DNA from: Candidatus Poseidoniaceae archaeon
GTDB taxonomy: Archaea > Thermoplasmatota > Poseidoniia > Poseidoniales > Poseidoniaceae
Assembly (NCBI GenBank): GCA_029250345.1
Contig: JAQXFL010000062.1
Span: forward strand, 1-9,051
Direction: 5' to 3'
DNA length: 9,051 bases
In this document: piece by piece, positions 8,301-9,051 of the stretch
Position numbering within the stretch: position 1 is the stretch's first letter
Layout: each line of letters opens with the position of its first letter
Program-made: the position numbers and the translations under genes
The notes under the pieces: model-generated
Databases searched by the model: none
What the model saw: only the letters and a program-made list of their open reading frames with translations
What the model was told of the DNA's origin: nothing

Positions 8301-8749
8301 AGCAGGTCTCTATCTTTGTACGTGTGTCGAACATTGGTGTTCTTGCCGGAAACGTGACCGTTGAATGCTACGACGATGAAGGCATGCTTCTCGAAACCAA
8401 CTCAAGCTTCATTGAAGGTGGTTCTTGGGTTGACTATCTCTGGGAAGTTGAGGCATGGAAAACGGGTCGTCTCGGCCTCACAGTGAAAATTGTCAATCAT
8501 ACGGGCAATGTTCCTGTGTCAATGGCGAACGTGGATGAATACGACGAAAACAGTGGTCAGACGACGACTGCGCTTGGTTTCGCAGTGCTCGTTGTCTTGA
8601 TCTCAGGTGGCATATTCGTCGCATCGATTCTTCGTCGGCGTGAACAATCGAACCGATATATTGCCGACCAAGTCCATTTAGCCCTTGACCGCAGTACCCT
8701 TCCACCACCGCGTCCGAAAGATTTGGTTGAGTTAACTCAAGAGGAATAG
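2345..8749 (+). CDS. Giant secreted, membrane-anchored surface protein with MAM-like and Ig-like domains
   Basis: I do not recognise a named family for the 2134-residue whole. GTG at 2345 is preferred over the in-frame TTG at 2339 because GAGGTG lies 7 bases before GTG but only 1 before TTG. Residues 1-33 form a signal peptide: basic start with Arg11-Arg12-Lys13, hydrophobic core, SAA at the cleavage site. Three jelly-roll/MAM-like regions (similar to C-terminal domains of immune inhibitor A-type proteins) end in GGWFVDNFEV (310-319), EGIAIDDLGV (463-472) and DGWYIDDAGI (707-716). Residues about 720-1960 look beta-rich and Ig-like, with an EF-hand-like loop at 1501-1512. A CARDB-like domain (about 1970-2055) precedes the transmembrane helix (2076-2096), the RRRE stop-transfer and a 38-residue tail. 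There are roughly 40 N-x-S/T sequons and 15 cysteines, 14 of them in near pairs. No protease motif such as HExxH is seen. The likely role is adhesion or envelope structure; that is inference. Confidence 0.9.
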   Translation: MSKIRDSFLPRRKSAGTALFLMFLMLSSVFSAANDSDFGASLLPEPDYDSTGELFFHPAPNQTSVNSSLSSLIQVPSNHTFMDGTVEVEPLWNRSASNGTHYGVGALNQWNGTHSMTNGIGHGGQLTLATNSSLGTITDFESTVVAPARWLGSGDDHEAWSIQRPSIVPFSSNSGMAVPTNGSNSIGFLATHARGDLGSDMNGCFVSPAVDTPFRISNYTLQFDHWTALYNDDAAWVEMRDMNGSWALLSPLDGYSSTSALNTTPSSVWNGEDSAWNSASFQLDTLVSQFQPTVQFRLCFQTSSSSGLRGGWFVDNFEVRNQGDSPGAWFHGNLSADYAPNADGDFVLPVDFTNLTGQNVELEVWSNWDIQGAAFDTLTVEISYNNGLSYNSLSNYPGLPSVGAVCNGQWFNGGDSANRWCPFTFVLPWSTSTPANVSNIYLRFNVQTNNQINYGGSTSSAWEGIAIDDLGVWVNRGTSNQSYTLLNNFTAQPTGINGSVGGWLESSTAPNEWQWLTFFEHNSPQATVFDFDSGNELPAGWSLWSQTNRRWDVGATSNSSGFGPGVWHSGLSGAGIYLDDEYRSDMWTELFTPEYYIPENSTSRLTFRSWVCTEANWDGGAVSISTDGGENWWFIPPTYNGFHDQLSTTNINSPLYNQAIFDGSRVLGGCHNVQRGFDLKEYDLSNLTGSTVRAKFTFFSDQLVELDGWYIDDAGIEIDVYEPNGSWTSEVLTPDPVFGWGQLDGFVVEPSNTTVRFDVLDANGTAIAGYQNRTLPIDLPFDAAQYTELYIRAHMTSLDRLITPSIERLSIGTLTYFDAYHLAHSSGFTGTNLEQLETSSDYTLRTPSTASYVSLMWETKAFCPFQTAQYQLLAGNLSALHSDYSVVASKWEASPYPTLSQIIERQGRPKMSVDFALTWSPGQSSKGFLFEPYCSVAPVGTEVGLGTPPTTLFAWPESTASSTLGLNQHFHAFQQPQSPVVSGFENLSFSHSGAMSSAQLSVLVARNSDSSLVSGFDISYLAAVTSDGSAGLLRHGNLQTVDLQLTSSQQHHRIQFTSVCSTQVQYTEHLDICTLDMQVHGNFTANFSQLHFIPHQQTLTTQLSHQVLNVLLNQSYAQSPASLVGLPLHVQSVSGSQMVNLSYTMQTKLVDRVLTPVHVRWLPKQTIQFETHHWRGDAHSMDVDGPDLSSVSLALSAQPNYDGKLIEVEVYNLDSTPQFRQLSGAGFASLEASQSLAQCTMNTCSINWSLTSHWLMDDVDDLYVLAKATDVDGFSTGPDIEVRQTSFNEVENDLEVVEFNVIDNLNRVLDDWSNPQWPFHLNASQEMVATGKVRFEGIANAFVESSDAEIRIDATAVPPVNFSGGPNEWPGEAVDWSTSWFGDLDANGAFSIDLQTPGMGDVIPSNTRILLSPHVHRSGPIDEDTSSSEDQTNPFISIPYLFDKVHPTTVSIDALESGDYVPADGHIWTAQQDIALRLNLQDPEGLSNSLQLYTWLESSDDANGNGIMEANEYSVQTVTFNSGLTSVLIDLPLLPWQQILPAGQSSGTASIVVKGFDLAGNPLEGGGQFGEAFDLATFEVQERYDTTIDTETVSFDLFQSQLLSGNEHTFAFTVTDGNGIESFDLIEFALLSRDQNEVCTVKYEPRFQQVDYDEECFATAPFVNVSKHPLLAEWQVEIHFRMSWDLLGNSMTGTPSLKIYDEGQDLGLGLSRMSVFDWTLSSQLELSSFDIRDQTLPFGAREESKLWVHKNDTLSVSVGLYHANTSIAAEHLPDSVLLQAVLSDGERSSSSNVSFSLQGQAVMTVHLDPSVVKLQEAMLEFEVMGLPTFFSRETFNITFDSESPRISIPPGILSQIDSNALDEVDVILMVNDEVGMNRSSIQMHWYFTRAGNLVDGSQGAAYVDFLSQTSITSTFSSQIDMRPSNASLLVKSDQLVVWFSGKDQSGNVLSGFGTEVEPITPNFRWIAFEPQFENIVATPYRAKVGEQVSIFVRVSNIGVLAGNVTVECYDDEGMLLETNSSFIEGGSWVDYLWEVEAWKTGRLGLTVKIVNHTGNVPVSMANVDEYDENSGQTTTALGFAVLVVLISGGIFVASILRRREQSNRYIADQVHLALDRSTLPPPRPKDLVELTQEE
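2759..4504 (+). repeat. Protein-level repeat: MAM/jelly-roll-like domains within the giant protein
   Basis: Domain 1 (about residues 138-320) and domain 3 (about 529-718) share ordered landmarks. These are DFES/DFDS, an Ala-x-Trp then a second Trp, SDM (199-201 and 584-586) followed by Phe and Ser/Thr-Pro, L-x-F-x-x-W, one cysteine pair (C204/C299; C612/C670), and the closing Gly-Trp-[FY]-[IV]-Asp motif. Domain 2 (about 325-474) has the closing motif (GIAIDD) and a cysteine pair (C406/C421) but lacks a clear opening DF[DE]S segment. The similarity is at protein level only; no long DNA repeat is visible, so the duplication is old. Confidence 0.6.
6845..6880 (+). other. EF-hand-like calcium-binding loop in the giant protein (residues 1501-1512)
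   Basis: DANGNGIMEANE fits the 12-residue calcium loop: Asp1, Asn3, Asn5, Gly6, Ile7-hydrophobic-position 8, Glu9 and Glu12. It sits between beta-rich segments rather than between two EF-hand helices, as in many calcium-stabilised extracellular Ig-like arrays. A related Asp/Asn-Gly loop (GDLDANGAF) occurs earlier. Calcium binding is inferred from the pattern. Confidence 0.5.
8727..8740. repeat. 14-bp perfect palindrome TTGAGTTAACTCAA at the 3' end of the giant gene
   Basis: The sequence is fully self-complementary and ends 6 bases before the TAG stop at 8747. It encodes part of the tail ending VELTQEE and lies about 40 bp upstream of the tRNA-Leu gene, in the region where a tRNA promoter would be expected, though no clear TATA box is seen there. 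It could be a regulatory site or chance. Confidence 0.3.
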
Positions 8750-8781
8750 TCAAAAACAGACTGTCCCACGCCCAACAAGAA

Positions 8782-8866
8782 GCCGGGGTTCCCGAGCGGT
8801 CAAAGGGGGTGGACTCAAGATCCTCTGCGTAAAGCTTCGCAGGTTCGAATCCTGCCCCCGGCACCA
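8782..8866 (+). tRNA. tRNA-Leu, anticodon CAA, with encoded CCA
   Basis: It decodes UUG leucine codons. The cloverleaf can be drawn by eye. The acceptor stem GCCGGGG (8782-8788) pairs with CCCCGGC (8856-8862). The D stem CCC/GGG (8791-8793, 8805-8807) has GG in its loop. The anticodon stem is 8809-8813 with 8821-8825, and the loop CTCAAGA (8814-8820) gives CAA at 8816-8818. There is a 13-base variable region (8826-8838). The T stem GCAGG/CCTGC encloses TTCGAAT. The discriminator is A8863 and CCA is encoded at 8864-8866. The long variable region and A73 agree with leucine. One U-U mismatch sits at the second anticodon-stem pair (8810 with 8824). No intron is present. The tRNA starts 32 bases after the giant gene's stop. 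Confidence 0.93.
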
Positions 8867-8868
8867 CG

Positions 8869-8873
8869 TTTTT
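8869..8873 (+). terminator. Oligo-T transcription terminator after tRNA-Leu
   Basis: A run of five T begins 2 bases after the encoded CCA. Archaeal RNA polymerase commonly terminates at such T tracts without needing a hairpin. This is consistent with the tRNA transcript ending here and the next gene having its own promoter. Confidence 0.5.
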
Positions 8874-8890
8874 AGTGAAAATGCAAGTCT

Positions 8891-8899
8891 CTTTTTATC
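8891..8899 (+). promoter_or_regulatory. TATA-like element before the MGMT-family gene (tentative)
   Basis: CTTTTTATC is a T-rich TATA-like stretch about 30 bases upstream of a possible GTG start at 8925 and about 54 bases upstream of the ATG at 8949. With a normal archaeal spacing the transcript would start near 8921-8925. That would make a GTG start at 8925 nearly leaderless, or give the ATG a leader of about 25 bases. No strong Shine-Dalgarno precedes either start. Confidence 0.3.
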
Positions 8900-8948
8900 G
8901 AATAAATCACTCGGAAAGCAATAAGTGGTTACATACAATCGGCGTCTC

Positions 8949-9051
8949 ATGGTTGAACATCCTCCCTTAGTTGGTACTGAATTTCAACTCAAAGTATGGA
9001 AGGCCTTGAAACAAATCCCTCGGGGTCAAGTTAGAACATATACTCAGATAG
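8949..9051 (+). CDS. ogt: O6-methylguanine-DNA methyltransferase family, 5' part only (runs off right edge)
   Basis: Thirty-four complete codons are visible, then the window ends with no stop. After a short lead (MVEHPPLV), GTEFQLKVWKALKQIPRGQV, followed by RTYTQI, closely matches the start of the DNA-binding domain of Ogt/MGMT proteins (usual form G-T-x-F-Q-x-x-V-W-x-A-L-x-x-I-P-x-G-x-x-x-[ST]-Y). These are suicide enzymes that move alkyl groups from O6-alkylguanine to their own cysteine, repairing alkylated DNA. The catalytic Pro-Cys-His-Arg motif lies beyond the window, so an alkyltransferase-like protein lacking the cysteine cannot be excluded. The start is uncertain: ATG 8949 is listed, but the frame is open up to GTG 8925, after the TAA at 8922. 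If only the C-terminal domain follows, this is the short form without the long N-terminal domain. Confidence 0.82.
   Translation, partial: MVEHPPLVGTEFQLKVWKALKQIPRGQVRTYTQI

Noticed and set aside
2345..8749. Giant protein as a secreted protease (immune inhibitor A-type)
   Set aside because: Only the non-catalytic jelly-roll resemblance is visible; no HExxH zinc motif or other recognisable catalytic signature was found by eye.
8782..8866. tRNA-Leu as an integration (att) site of a mobile element
   Set aside because: No integrase, no repeated tRNA 3' end and no foreign-looking genes in the window; an ordinary repair gene follows directly.
8493..8950. Minus-strand ORFs across the tRNA-Leu (products containing GAGFEPAK and CRGQDSNLR)
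   Set aside because: These are the well-known spurious translations of the antisense of class II tRNA genes. They overlap the tRNA and the end of the giant gene and have no independent support.

Overview
The window looks archaeal, most likely a marine euryarchaeon of the Thermoplasmatota (Marine Group II / Poseidoniales type). The direct evidence is an archaeal-type elongation factor 1-alpha followed by an archaeal-type ribosomal protein S10, a GINS-family replication protein, and a very large single-pass surface protein. The domain-level call (archaea) is firm. The lineage is an inference from the kind of surface protein and the gene mix, and cannot be proved from this window.

Layout. Positions 1-741 (+) are the 3' part of the EF-1A gene (domains 2 and 3; the GTPase domain lies off the left edge). 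S10 follows at 784-1113 (+) behind a duplicated purine-rich ribosome-binding sequence; this is the classic archaeal translation gene pair. A short convergent gap (1114-1214) separates S10 from a minus-strand gene at 1215-2234. That gene reads as a GINS subunit (A domain, very long acidic linker, C-terminal B domain) with a duplicated short motif inside the linker. A 110-bp divergent gap (2235-2344) holds a possible shared TATA-like element, a 10-bp palindrome and a perfect 8-bp hairpin that contains the ribosome-binding site of the next gene. That gene (2345-8749, +) encodes a 2134-residue secreted, membrane-anchored, sequon-rich surface protein. It carries three MAM/jelly-roll-like domains near the N-terminus, Ig-like regions, an EF-hand-like loop, a CARDB-like domain next to the membrane, a C-terminal transmembrane helix and a short cytoplasmic tail. 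Close behind it are a tRNA-Leu(CAA) with an encoded CCA end (8782-8866), an oligo-T tract, and the first codons of an O6-methylguanine-DNA methyltransferase-family gene that runs off the right edge.

Functionally, EF-1A and S10 serve translation, GINS serves the replicative helicase, and the MGMT-family protein serves alkylation repair. The giant protein is the accessory, lineage-specific part. No mobile element, CRISPR array or obvious defence system is visible. The items most worth a second look are the hairpin over the start of the giant gene, the domain duplication and paired cysteines in that protein, and the repeated motif in the GINS linker. No stretch longer than about 110 bases lacks a gene.
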